Assembly (NCBI GenBank): GCA_964057225.1
Contig: OZ059895.1
Location: 8,618,001 to 8,682,000, forward strand
DNA length: 64,000 nucleotides
From: Auanema rhodensis
Taxonomy: Eukaryota; Nematoda; Chromadorea; Rhabditida; Rhabditidae
Direction: 5' to 3'
The translations under genes and the position numbers were made by a program. Positions 1-14,400 of this stretch are shown in pieces (position 1 is the stretch's first letter; each line of letters starts with the position of its first letter). The notes under the pieces are model-generated. The model was not told the origin of the DNA and made no database searches. It saw nothing but the letters and a program-made list of their open reading frames with translations.

Positions 1-1369
1 AACAAAACAAATTTTTTATTATCTTTTGAAACATTTGTATTTTATTATTATTTTTATATATTAATCTATTATAATATTATTTATATAACTTCATTAACTA
101 TTTTAAAATTTAAAAAAAATTGTGAATAAGTGAATTTTCCTTTAATTTTTTAAAACCAAGTTTCATTGCATGGAAATAGATAGAAGAAGAAGCTTCACCA
201 ACAATATTAAGATGGTTTATGAGTTTTACAGCTGCTCATTAGAGCTTTTCATGGCAAATACTTGGACGTCACCAGCCAGATGTGAGAACAGAGCAGGAAA
301 ATTTAAATTTCACTTTAGACATCTGCAGTTAACTTATTTTCATTTTTGTCAACTTTAACGTATTTATCGTCGTTTTTGCTTATTTTTGTTTAAAAAAAGA
401 AAAATAAAATAATAAAAATTTGTTTATTTATTAGATCTTCTAATATACATTTCGTTTCATTACTAAATTTTTTGGGGCTAAGACCAAAGAAATACAATGA
501 AATCTGTCATCGTATGTTCTCTGATACGAAAACAACTTCAAACTCTGAGAATTCACATCAAGTCAGCCACTACTATCTCAACCACCGGAATCATATGCGC
601 CCCACGAGGCCAGATAACGTCAGATAATGTTATGAGCGGATATTTAGAGAGAAGCAGAGAAGAATGTGATCCATATAAAAGCTAAGAAGAAGTAGAAGAA
701 GAGAGAGGGGGTGGTGGAAGTAAAATCGTAAATGCTTTTCATAACATGTGTACTGAATAGAAGAGAAAACAACAAAAAAAGATGTTTGTTGTACGAATAA
801 AGAAGTTTTTAAATATTCTTTTAACCATATTATATCATTTATAAATTATTTTTTAAATAAAATATAAATTAATTATGTTTAATTGAGAATTTTTGCCTAA
901 GACCTAAAATCAAAAAAATCTATTTGAATGTTTAACCAAATATTTCAATTCCTTTTAGTTATTTTTACATAAATTCTATTTATTATTATAATTGTTTATT
1001 GTTTATTTAATATTTCTTAAAATATAATTAACTATAATACTTTAAATACCCCCCCCCCCCCATTCTCCTTTCTTACAGCCCTGTTCTTTGCCACATTTGG
1101 ATAACAAGAGAAGTATATACAGTATTCTTAATATATTTTTATTATAATTATAATTTATTTATATATTAATATTAGATATACTATCAATCAAGTTTACGAA
1201 ATCTTTTTTTCTGTAACTCTTTTACTGAAAATGATTCTTTTCCCTGTCGTCGTATGTCTTTTCACTTGTAGAGAAAGAGGGTGGAAGAGTGGGAGGAAGG
1301 TCCCGAACCGACTAAACTGAGATGTTGACCTTCCCTTGGGAATTAGACCAGAGTTGCAGAGAGAGAGAA

Positions 1370-1372
<3 letters not shown>

Positions 1373-1442
<70 letters not shown>
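1373..1442. repeat. (GA)n microsatellite
   Basis: About 35 uninterrupted GA units, flanked by imperfect GA-rich sequence. The open frame through it (Arg-Glu repeats) is a by-product of the repeat, not a gene. Confidence 0.95.
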
Positions 1443-1446
<4 letters not shown>

Positions 1447-4400
1447 AATATGAAAAGAGAGCCTGCTTTAAGAGTAAGAAGAGAGAAAGGAATGGCACAG
1501 AAGTCTTTGAGATTGGCTAAAGCTCAGATACAAGTGTATATTGAGAGAATGAGAGAAACATGGAAATAGAGAGGAGGGCTTCAGAGAGTTTTAAGGATAT
1601 GGCACAAGACATATAATAAGGAAAAAAGCAACAGTAGGCTTCAATACACATACGTCGTATGACATGTATTTTCTTGTATTTGAATACATATTCCACAAAT
1701 GCCATGCTTCAGCTATTAGAACTTCATCCAATACAATGCTTTAGCTGCATCTTCTTCTTTCAAAGTCTGTTTGCAGTTGCCAATATTGAAGATGAAACAT
1801 TTCAATTTATCCATTCATCATCAATGCTACCTAACCATTTTTCAGGTTATAATCTTATTGTAGAATCAGCATAATTCTTAGTAATATAGTCTTAAAATAA
1901 CTATCTAATTTAAGTTAATTCATGTGTTTTCTTGAATGACTACATGATGACTGATACCAAATGTTATGGAGAAAAAGCCAGATGCCATTTCAATTTGAGA
2001 TAAACCAGTTAGAGCACATAATGTGTTATTTCAAATGAAATGAATTCTCTTGTTTTCTTTTTTCTGTCTAAGATGTGTGGCCCTCTATAGAGCTACGTTC
2101 CCATCTTCAACATCTTAAATAATTTTCTTTTCATTGTCTTTGACTTGTCTACTATCTCAATTGTTTATTGTTTATTCGTTTTGCAGCCGAAAGCCCTAAC
2201 TGGAAAAAGAGGAGGGGGGGGGGGGTTGTCTTTTCTTTTCATAAATCTTCACCTAAGCTGATGTCATTTGCTTGACTATATTGATATTTCAAAGATGGTA
2301 TAAGCCTAAAACTACTCTCATATTCTTGATTTCACTACTCAGTGATATTGTTATCTTCTTTGTACTGTGTCACTGTCTGAACGGTATACTGTTCAACGAT
2401 CTAAGACCAGGATGCTACTCCAAGCTACATCACACGCCGCAGCTGTCTCAGTTTCTGTCATTGTGCTCATTTTGCATCGACGTGGTTTTCTGGATTAGGT
2501 TTCCACTTCGGTTTCTGTATGACGTATCATTCAACAACTGGCCATCTTCAGAAATCGGAGCCGTAACTAACAGCACTTCGTTCATCATTTCGTCGTCGTC
2601 TATCGTGCATCTGTACGCTCTTTATCCTTTTTCATTCGAAACGTTCTCCATATTTCTATTAGTATCGTCATTTCTCCACATTTTTCCATCCCTTTTGTCA
2701 TCTTCCAGAAACCTTGCCGAACTTTTTTTTTCGAAATCAGATAGTTTGAACTCAGTACTTCTCATTTTTCGTGTAAAACACGAAGCTCGAAATATAAACC
2801 AGTCAGTTTATAATAGACCGAAGCTTTTTAGAAATCAATATGTTAGCTTATAAACTAAATGGAGCGTTATACTATATTTAGGAATAAACGAGATTTTAGT
2901 TGAAAATACATTAACTTCCTTGTTATTCTGTTTGATTAAAATGATTTAACAGTATACGAAAATGATTTTCATACTAAGTACATCTGAAATTTTGTTTTGA
3001 TGTTTGATGAAAAGGTGAACTTTATCATTCTAATTGGATATTTCAATCAAAAATAATCAGTTGGATATCTTACGAATTTCTGATGTTTCATCTCGTTTCT
3101 TTATTTCATTATTGTTTCCATTAAACAATATGCTAAGATCAAATCACATGAAGTGAGATGTACCTCCGTTCAGTTTCGAAGTCACCTGTTGTCTGTAATG
3201 TCACAAACAGTTAAAATGACAACAACAAGAATCAGTAGAAAAGTTTTTTGCTTTGCTTCCTCATTGTCTATCTATTACTCTATTTTCATTTTTTTCTTCA
3301 AGAAAATATTGATTAAATTTAATTGTTTAAATAAAATAAAGTTAATTACTAAAATAAAATTTATGTATAGTTATAAGCTATCTCATAATCATTACTATAA
3401 GCATTTTTACTTCGACGTTTAATTCTATTTACCCATTTTGAGAATAAAATTCTGGATATTGATGAATTGAAATACAAAATATTAGTTCAAATAGTTTTAA
3501 AAGATAACAATACTGTGCAATTTATTATTTTTTTGTTTAAAACCATTACCATATTGAAGCTTTAATTCTAAAAGCTTGAGAACTTTTTTTTTGTTATATT
3601 GACCACATTTTATCTTCCTTCATCTATCTATCTTAATGGTTTTGTTTTTTTATTTATTTCTTTTTTTTCTTTGTCGTTCGTTATTTTAAGGAAGTTGGCT
3701 TTTTTTTTTACAAATTTCGTTTATTTTCATATTTTAGGAAAGCAATTTGAATTCGTAAGCTAATTTGACGTGAATACTTCACGTGAAGAACGTCTAGATT
3801 TTACATTTCTTCAGAGCAACAGTTGGTTGATTAGTTGATTTATTATGATTTTTTTGTTTCCTCTGTTGTTATTTTTTATTAATCTATAACTCTTCTTTGC
3901 TTATTTATCTTATTCACATACACACATTCTTTATAATATATCTATTTTTTTCTTAATAATCTTCTCAATAATTTACCATACTTGATTAGAGAAGTTGTTT
4001 TTTATTGTTTTTATTATCTTACTAATTATATGCTATCTACATTTTGATAATGCACTATTTTTTTGCGCTATTCGTCGCAAATAAGAAGTAAAGTTCAAAA
4101 TAGTTGTCAACAGACGCGAGTATTGCAACTAGCTCTCGTAAAGATGGACCATACCCAAGGGATGATGGTCCACAGAGGGACTCCAATAGGCTAAAGAGAG
4201 AAAGCCAGAGCAAAGGATGGTTGGAGCTTCTATGTGTTGCTTCTCTCAGTTGAAAGACTTATAAAACTGCAAGAAGATAAACCAAAAGCTGTGTATGCAT
4301 GTATATCTATCAAGTTGTGCAAGAAAGATGTTTAACATCATTTCATAATTCTCGTTTACTATTATCTTGCAACTTTGAAGCCTTTGTTTAAGATGAATTT

Positions 4401-6726
4401 GTTTTTTTTTGCCTTTTTCGTCTTGATTTTCATCCATTTCATTTTTCTTCAATAACTAGTTTATTCATCATATCCAAATTTCATTAATAATTATTATAGG
4501 CATCATCAAAATAAGTTATGTTATTTTATGACAAATTATTATACGTAGTATTTGGTGTCGTTACATATATTCTCCGCATATTGATAGAGTGCTTCAACTT
4601 CCCAGTTTGATTTGTATAGTACCAGTGGTCTTGCTCATTTAGTAACCACTGAATGCCATGTCAGAATTCTTTTCAGAGGAACAGTATCCGGGACTTGTTG
4701 CATATATCATTAAGCCGCTTGATTCTATTGAAATGATGCTCTATTCTAGTTTGAAGCCTTTCATTTTCTTGCATCCTAAAAATCTCAATAATTTTCATTT
4801 TCCTCTCTAAAAAGCTTAACTAATACATTTTTCTTACAGCTTTACATCGCTACACCCTGTTAGAATAGTTATTCGTCGACATTTTGTATTTTGCCTTTTC
4901 CCCTTTATTTTTGCTCGCTTTCTGTCACTTGAGCCAGACGTCTTCAGTTCCGTAAATACATATGAAGCGATTTTGGCTTGTTCTCTGACGAATTGCCTCT
5001 GATGCTGTGACAGGCGGAGTTATGAAAGTAGTTCGACTTCCGGACTGCGGCATTCATGTTGCCTCTATTGTTTATCTTTCGATGATGACAGTATTACAAG
5101 TAACTACATTTAAACTCACTTAAAATTAGAATAAACTTTATAATTATTTGGAAAAAACTAAGGCTACATCATTTTTAGTTGTTTTTTTCAATTTATCGAT
5201 ATCATCCTGTTGTATTCAGGAGTTGGTTTTCGATGATCTCTCAAGAAGATTTCGTATCATACATGTCAACTGCTTTCTCTACAATTGTGCTTTCTCATCA
5301 ACTTTCTGGGCTTCATATAACTAAATATTAATTTATCTAGAAATTAACATATATTTCTACATTTATAATAATATAATATACATCTGGTATATATAACTTC
5401 AAAGTTTGCCTGCGTTGTCTATTTTTCTGTTTCATTTCACGATGCAAACCTTGAAGAAAACGACAATTTAAACGGAGAATGAACGATTGTTCAGTCTTAT
5501 TCAAGCTTACAAAGCGTCTGCTTAACTCTACCCACTGGCCGTATACTTCATCCGCAACACACAGCACTCAATGATGCTTGAAGGCATCCAATGTGATCTG
5601 TTGTTCTTTGTATTCGATTCTTCCCATTACTTTCCCATTTGGTATTGTCTATGTTTAAAATACTTTCAAACTGAGATATGTGCTTCTTACTCAATTGCCA
5701 ATGTAGTTGCATATTAATACAGTTGATTGAATTTCTTGTATAGTATATGTTACCCCATTGCGTACTTTCAATAAGCTCTTACAATCTTTCCGCTTAGCGG
5801 CTTTCATTTATCAATACTTATTTGTAAATGAACGAATAGCGTAAGAAGCTCTAGCATGAATCATTCGAGCAGCCCTATTATTTGTGCTTTACTACCTCGT
5901 TTTTCAAATCGCGTTTTGCTGAATTTTTCTTTTCTTTTTAGGCTTTCCTATACACGCAATGTTTAGCTCATGATATTAAGCATATTGTAAAAGGTGCCGA
6001 TTTCACAATCAATGAACTGTTACATTGTTATTTAATCATTGACTTGTGTAGTATACTCTTAACAGATTTAAAATCTAAAAACATAAATTTGCAACATTTT
6101 TGTTTTCGCAGTGCCTTGCTTTAACTGAATTACTTTATGAAATTCAATTCAAAGTGCACTTCGTCTATGCATGTTGCAAGAAGACTAAGGAATAGCTAGG
6201 GCTGGTTCAACACGTCCATGCCTCTTCTTCAACAAGCTTTTCAGCTCCGTGGGTGGTCTTTTTGCACCATGCAGCAGTAGACCAAGTAATAGTCAAGACC
6301 GGAATCGCCTGTGGATATTTAAATTCGCACTATTATCACATATGATATTGATTGAATATTAATGGTTTAGTCTTTTAGAAACTATGAAAACTTTGAATAT
6401 ATAAGTGAAAATGAATAATTAATTAAGAATAATTACAAAGATTTTAGAAAAACTAGAAAAAAACATTACTGTCGGCTACTGACAACTAGTTTTGCAGCAT
6501 GATTCGGAGAGTCTGCGAGTTGCTGTTAAGAGAGCAGTTGATCTGAAAGAACTGCAAAAGTTGCAAACCATTTTAGCTTATTCATGGCCGGTGATCAAAA
6601 ATATAAGAGCATAAGTTCGAAGAAACACCGCATTGTATGGTTGGATGCTCCTTTAAGCATCGATTGTTAACCGACCACGCCTCTCTCTCTTTTTTTGTCT
6701 GCTCAAGTCTCTTTTTCAATCTCCCC

Positions 6727-6729
<3 letters not shown>

Positions 6730-6780
<51 letters not shown>
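6730..6780. repeat. (CT)n microsatellite
   Basis: About 25 CT units upstream of the inhibitory Smad gene, in a longer pyrimidine-rich stretch. Ser-Leu repeat open frames over it are artefacts. Confidence 0.95.
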
Positions 6781-6786
<6 letters not shown>

Positions 6787-7470
6787 CAATCTGTTTCTTC
6801 CTTCTCCCTTTATTTCTATCTTTTCTTACTCTCTATTACTCTCATAATTTCTCTCTTCCAAGTGAATGAGTCTGACGGACTCGGAAAGACCCCAAGGCGT
6901 GTTGTGGTGAAGCTGTTGGCACACTCTTTCTCTTTCCAAGCCTAAGCTTTGACTGCTGCTGCCGGCGCTGTTGCTGGCATCTCTTTCCTTCCTCCTTTCT
7001 TTCTTCGTCGATCTACTGTTTAGCCACTGCTTTACTCCTAAATTCTTTCTCTTTTACTCTATCTCTTTCATTCTCTCACTTTACCCTTTTCTTTCATTTT
7101 TCTTCTTAGTAGATGGAAGGAAAAAGACCAAAGGGGAGGGAGAGGGAGAGAGGACGCGAATGAAAAAAGAGTTTTTAGTTTGTCGGTTGTTTCTCTTTGG
7201 CATTCCCTCTATCCCATCTCTGCTATTTCTTGCATTTGTCTGCTTCTCTGCGTCATCTGCGTTTTGTGGCCTTTCTCTCTCACGGCTCCCCCTCGTCGTC
7301 CTCGGTTGGTCGGTTGGTTAGTTGGCCGCCCTCGCCTCTTCCCCCTAGGCCTTTCTCACTAGCACAGCTCTAGCTAGCCATGGCTTCATCGTTAGACAGA
7401 GGGCAGATAGACGGATTGGGAGGCTTGCCATGCGAACAACCGACCTAAACAGATAAACCTAACCCTTATT

Positions 7471-7471
7471 T

Positions 7472-7508
<37 letters not shown>
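7471..7508. repeat. (CT)n microsatellite
   Basis: Second CT tract, 0.7 kb before the first Smad exon, just after a locally GC-richer patch. Confidence 0.9.
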
Positions 7509-8220
7509 ATCAATCTGCTATCTATCTCTCCCTCACTCTCCCTACCGTTCTTACTCTCTCTATCTCTCTATTTTAATTTTCAAAATGTATATGAAATATA
7601 TGATTTATTTAACCTTGTCTTATTCTTTTAATTATATACTCTTTCTGTTTTTTCTTGAATTTCAAATTTTCATTTTGATCCGTATTAGCAAACGTCCACT
7701 TTTTCAAATGTTTTCCATTTTGGCTTTTGTTTTTTTTTTAAATTATTCAACTTTGTCTTTTACTCAAATTCTCTAAGACTCCCATTTGCTTAAGTGCTGC
7801 CGTATACAACTTGAAGTTGTATTCTCTCGAGTGGTTAGCTATTAAATCTAAATAGTATGACATGCATTTTTTTGATTTGTATATGCCATAATATTCTTTG
7901 CTAACTATATTTTATATATTACGGCTTCTAATCGTTTTTTTCCAAACCTTTGCTGCTTTTCCTTTTTCCTTTTTTTGGTTTAAATAGATTATTTCTAATA
8001 TATTCTCTATATGCTTTATTGATTATACCGTAGTTCACATAGCTAATGTAATATGTTTCAGGTACATGGACTGTCGTCGTCCAATCATTTCTTGTTATTA
8101 GAACTCGGATAAAACTCTAAGAGCCAACTCGTTGTGCTCAAATTCGTTATTGTACATTTCAATAATATTTCTTAGTCAACAGTTATTGTCATCAACTTCA
8201 ACTGAACACGACGATATGCC

Positions 8221-9031
8221 ATGGACTGTGGTCTGTGGTGCGTCTTCAGCGAGCGACGACGGCACGTCGAACGTCTCTGGCGACGACGGTTACTCGTCAC
8301 AAGCGATGAACGGCGAGCTAGAAGAAGGTATTATCAGTTAAAATTATATTTATATAGCTTAAAGAATTTAGTTTTCTTATTTTCTCATTTATCGTTCATT
8401 CTACAATTTTCTTTATCTTGAGTTAAATATAAGTAAATGTGATTTATGTGTCAACCTGTTCATTGAATTGCTCTGCAACTCGAGTGGTTCTAGTTGAATC
8501 AGGACAAAGTCTTTACTAGACATATACAATCCTTTTTGATTCCTCTGCACCAAATACATTTTTTTATTTATTCAGAAGTAAAGTTCGAGATTTCTTTTGA
8601 GCTTAAGTAGTTCATGGGTTTCTTTTTTCCTTTTTTTTCGTTTTCTTTCATTTTGGTTCATGCTATTTCAACTAACACAAATTTTAATATATATATATAT
8701 AGAGTTGACGATGCTTTTCTTTTCCTTTTACTTGTTGAAATGTTTAGCGTTGTTGTGACTTGTGCCGTACAAATATGAAATGACATAAGTTTGTAGATAC
8801 TAGCGATTCTTATTCCTTTTTTCCCTTTCCTTTTAGCCCAGTTGCGTTGTCTGCCGGACTGGTCTCACTTTGATTAATTCTTGCTTGCTCTATGCCCTCG
8901 TCCTCTTTTCCTTTCTCTGCCACTCGTCTCACTCTTCTGCTCTATATGAGCCTTTCGTCTCTTGTCTTTCAAGTTTGGAGTGTTGGTAAAGTAGATGGCA
9001 TGAAGCAAGTTAAAGAAAATAGAGAGATAGG

Positions 9032-9062
<31 letters not shown>

Positions 9063-11406
9063 AAATAGAGAGAGAGAGAGGGATTGAGAGAGAGAGAGTT
9101 GATAGAGTGACCAATTTTTTAATTTTTCACACATAGTTTTGTAAACGAAGCGGTTTCTGAATATAATCTATCAAGAATAGTTGTTAAGATCGTAAACTAT
9201 GATTCTGACTTTCATTCCACAAATGAAAAAGTTGCATTGTCATTTAAATGGTTAGGTTCATCTTTCAATTTTGCGTGGGTACTCACGTTTTTTCACTAAA
9301 ATCACGTTTTTATCTTTCTGACGTATTTGGTAATTTTAGATGTGTTGGCACCTCTTCTCATGACGCCCTACACACTTTCTTACATTTTTTCTGCTTTTTA
9401 ATTTTTGTCTTTCAATTTAATAATTAGTATATTATAATATAATATAACTTTATATATTCTATAATGTTTTCATTTAAAATATAATTTTGAATGAGCATAA
9501 GTTTCTTAAATATTTATTATTCTAAATAAGAATAATATGTATATAAAGAAATTACAAACCTTAAGCATAACCTTTGTTCTTCTCACTTTTCTTTTATTTT
9601 ATAAGAGTAGTGGGTGGGAAAACTTTCCTTTAACCATTTCTTCTATTTGTCCATCTTCTTTTTATATTTTAGCTTGCTTGCATCTTTTCTTTTCATCTTA
9701 CTCCTGGTTTAGCCTGCCCGGGTTCCTAATTGGAGCACTTGTTCTGTGTGAAAACTTAATAAAATCTGTGAAATCGGATGCTGGACCTCGATCAGGCTGG
9801 CTAGTGATGCTATGACCATAGCTACACTTAGCTGTATTCATTTTCGTTCTCTACACGTCTTCAAATTGAATTATAGTTAGATGACCACAACTGTTATAGA
9901 AAGATTTGATGATGATGATGATGTCTTGTCTCGTCATGCCTTGCAGTAACTCGGCTTCAGTCTCCAATTCGATGAAAATATGGTTATGAAAATAGCTTAA
10001 AATCGTATATGGTTAAACAAATATATATATATATATATCTCTTTGACTATGGTTATGACATAAAAAAAAAGTCAACGAAGTCACAGTTCGCCTTTCTATA
10101 ATTAACGGTCGGCTCTCGATTCAATACACACACACTTGCTTGTTCATTTCTGCAGTTTCTTGATCTGATCTATTTAGTTAGTTGTACTAGTTGTCATTGG
10201 CTGTCTGCTAGCAAACTCATTATAACTTCACATGATCGTCACGCAACCATCGGAACCGGATCTGATTCTGGATGCTGCGAATGAGCTTAAACCATATAAA
10301 GCAAACAGCATTTTCTTAATTTTTATCAGGCAAACTTTCAACACATATAAAATGCTTTTATTTCATTTTTTTTTCATTTGGTCTGCAAGTATTTCAACCA
10401 ATGATGAATGTCTTTAAGCTATATCCACATGTGTTTATTTGAAGCTTAGCGAAGCATTCGTCATAAAACTAATTTTGAAAGTATTATTCAAAAGAAAAAT
10501 TGATTTTTTCTCTTAGATTATATGTATATAAACGACAGTTAGATGTGTCATGTTTCACTTCCTGTCAAGCTATGCTTGTGCTTGCTGGATTTCAAAGTGG
10601 CTAAACACAAGCTAGAAAGCAGAAGCAGCCTTCTCATGATGGACTAGTACATAAACATTACAAAAAAATGTTACAATATAGAATATATAAAGAAACTAAT
10701 TAGCAATTATAGTATCTAACTATAAATAGTTTTACTATTTAACACTAAAAGTAAAATAAATGAAAAAAAACATTTTATGTGTTCCGTTTAAATTGAATAT
10801 TTACAAACAATTTTGTCTTTATGTTATTGCCATTTTTGTAATGTTTTAGTTGACTTTTATGGTTTATTCAAGTTAGAAAGTGAAATTTTAAGTTATTTTT
10901 GTGGATAATGGGAAAGATGAAATGCAAGAGCACAATGTGTTTGAAAAGCAATTGGCACCAGTTGACATAATACCGACACATACGAGTAGAAGGAATAAGA
11001 TATTTGAAAGGGAAAAATAGTACATTTAGTATAATATATATATATATTCTATATAATATAATTAGTATATTATATAATATTATTATTATTATTAAATATA
11101 TTTAAATAATAAATATTATATAAAAAATATATATATATTTATATATTTATAATATAGTATAATTATTATTATTATTATTATAAATATTTGTCTTTTTATT
11201 ATTTTTTAATTAATATCTAATTCTATCATTGATGATTTCAAACAATTTTTCGTTTAGTCAGATATTCATACAAATTTTTCAAATGTGCGTATATCTGGTT
11301 GCAAAGGGCCCCGGAGCAACCGAAAATTAATGTTCTCACGGGAATTGGCTTTTCTCTCTGCTTATCTCTTTTGTCCCCTTGTCTCTCTTTCTTCCTTTCC
11401 CTCTCT

Positions 11407-11448
<42 letters not shown>

Positions 11449-14400
11449 ATTGTTTTTACTATATTTTTGATTTACGTTATCTTTGTTTCACAAAAATATT
11501 GTAATAATAATAATAATAATAATATCCATTTATGATATTATATTAACTATATAATGTTAAAAACATTAAATTATAATATATTTAAATATAAGAAAATTCA
11601 ATTTTTCAATCTTTTAAAATAGATCATTTCATTTAATTATTCTATTGAATGTTCATCAATGACAATTCTTCTCAAACATTAGTTATATGTATACAAAATA
11701 CTTTATTGTTCTATTGTCATCACTACAAACTTTTTTCAAATTCTATCCGGCTTTTCAACTATCTCTCGTAGAATACTGGGAGTGTGTAAATCTTCTTTTT
11801 TTAAAAATAGTTATTGACCTTTTGAGCTTGATATTTGATATTCGAGCAAGAATCAAGAATATACGGATAACTATATCATATATGATTATGTTATAACAAC
11901 TCAATATCATATATATATATATATATATATTCTACTAGAAAATCAATTGTATAGAATAATAAATCAAAAATAATGTTATAGATTCCTTCGTCTGATGCGC
12001 GGCTTTGATGCCGAAGACGTTGAAGTTATCAGAAAGGCTGTTGAGTCCGGCGGTGTTGTAGCAAAGGCAAGTGAAATATATGTTATAACATGTTATATTT
12101 GACTAAAAATAAAAATAAATAAATAATATTTATGATTTATAGGCATGTGCTCCCGGGCCACCAATGGACGAACGTCCAGATGATGATATGCCTGAAGAAG
12201 ATTCTGGTCTAATACCTCAAATAGATCGACCAATGAGTATGCCTTATCTATGCTGTAAATTATGGCGATGGAAAGATCTTCAGGTGAAATTTTATCTTTA
12301 AAACATCTTTTTTTTTGCAAAAAGTTGTCTGGAAGTTGTTGAAAGCCTAAAGATAGTCAGCTTGTTTCTTTTCTTTTTTGTAATTTTTTTTTGGAGAATT
12401 CTGACATCAATCCGTCACATCTTCTATTCTATTCTATTCTTTCTCTTTTTTTTTGTGAACAATTCTTTTGGAAAGAAGTTTTGTAAAACAGAAAAAAACT
12501 CTTTTACTTGCTAAACACTCGAATTTCACCCATTTTTCTCTGATATTTTTCATATGATATTCTTAAGAAATTAGATATTCTATATGAATGTTTGAAACAA
12601 ATTCATCTATAATCATATCATTTCAATACAAATTATTGATTATTATTAAAATATTTATTTCATATACTAACTATTCATATAATTTAAAATTATTTCTTTA
12701 TATTTTTAAAGTTTTTATCTGTTCTTTTCACTTATCACAGCTTCCTCCCTTTCTCCGTCATCTCTAATCAATTCAACAGCACATGCTGTCGTATAGGTGT
12801 CTGCTCTGTGTGTTCATAGAAGTCATGAGTGATTGATGACAAAACACCTTCATTCGACAAATGATTTTTGAAAACTTCATAAAGATTGATAAAGCTAAGA
12901 TATACATTTGAAAAGAAACATTTTAATATATATATATATATATATATAGAATATATTAATTATATTTCTTTATTATATTCAAATAAATATTTTATTTTAA
13001 GGTTGATGCTGCATTACATCGTCTTGAAGCTTTACCATGGTGTCGTTTTGGACGTGTTACTATCAATAATGCCACCGTCTCATGCTGCAATCCTTATCAC
13101 TATGCCTTGTGGATACGTCCAGAAACGAGCTGTGCCGATGAAGAATCATCTGTTGATGATTTAGTTATTGGCGGTCCACATACAGCATCATCCGTCTATC
13201 CAACTACAACGACCACATTGCCTTCCATGTCTTCGACAGCATTAGCTGCACGTAGACGTAGCCAATCTCATTACGCAAACGTAGGCATATCCACAAGCAA
13301 TCCATTAACAAATGGTCATTTACAGTATCGAACTCATATGGGTAATAGATTCGACTTACATCCATTCAAACTGTTATTTTACTGATTTTCAGCCACATCA
13401 ACGTATCATCAACGACCAACTGAAATAGATGTTCCTCCACTAACTTTAGCGAATTCCATTGGTGGCGGCACACAAAATGAGCTTCCCGATCATGCACCAC
13501 CATCTGTGCCTGCTAGCACCCCGCCTGAACCACCGGATTCTCCACCGTCATCTAGCAATCGGTCATCTCCATCTCATAATTTTCTTCATCAACAAAGTTG
13601 TGGTAAGATTTTATTAACTTTATCATCTTTATAATTATTCTAAAAATTAAAAATTGTTGAGAAATTCATCAAATTAAACGCTCAAAACCATTGCATTCAT
13701 CATTTCTATTTAGAAATTTAACAAATTCAATGAATTTCGTCGAATTTTCCAAAAATTATTCAAAACTTTTCAATAATTTCAATACTATTTCTTATATTTA
13801 CAGCTTGGGGTCGTTTAACTAGATGGGAAAAAAAAGAAAGAATAGCTGAAACCGTACAGCTTACGGGTCAATTTGCTGCTGTAGGGATTCTGTCTAATTC
13901 CGGTATATAATCTAATTTATATGTTTAATTATATTGTTATATTCAGTACATGATGCTCAAGCAGTATGTAGTGATTGGGATACCCGAAATGAAGTGTCAT
14001 TTGCTCTTATTCGACAGGCTGAGCCTCTTGGTTCCGATGGCCCCGAGGACGTATGGCTGTACAACAGGTTCGTTTCTGTGTAATTCATGCTTTAATGAAT
14101 ATTCAATTACTTTGTTACAGTGGGACTCGTCCACTTTTTATTTGTATAACGCCGTCACCTAATGCACGAGCTGATACACTGCGTCGCTTATCTCCTGGTT
14201 ACTGTATTCGTGTTCATCGAGGAGAACCGTCATCATCTGCTCCAGCAAGTGAACGAGCTCATCATCAACATCGAAGACATAGTCGGGTAAGCTTTACACA
14301 CTCACGAATCCATATCAATATCACTGTTTTGTTTGCAGGATCCTGCATTATTGCACGGGAATCTCATTATTTCAGTTGGTAAAGGTTGGGGACCCAACTA

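Larger units (their letters stand above)
1..8220. other. Gene-poor AT-rich flank upstream of the inhibitory Smad gene
   Basis: I see no convincing exon here. The stretch holds homopolymers (a C run at 1049-1061, a G run near 2213-2225), GA and CT microsatellites and many poly-T tracts. The part from about 6630 to 7450 is richer in G and C than its surroundings and lies 0.8-1.6 kb before the first Smad exon, so it may be promoter or 5' untranslated sequence of that gene; that is inference from position and composition only. An open frame at 2257-2853 is discussed in the findings. Confidence 0.5.

Noticed and set aside
8132-8341. 69-residue Ser/Gly/Asp-rich open frame over the first Smad exon
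   Set aside because: Spliced to the next exon it gives an immediate stop; the shifted frame from 8221 fits phase and family.
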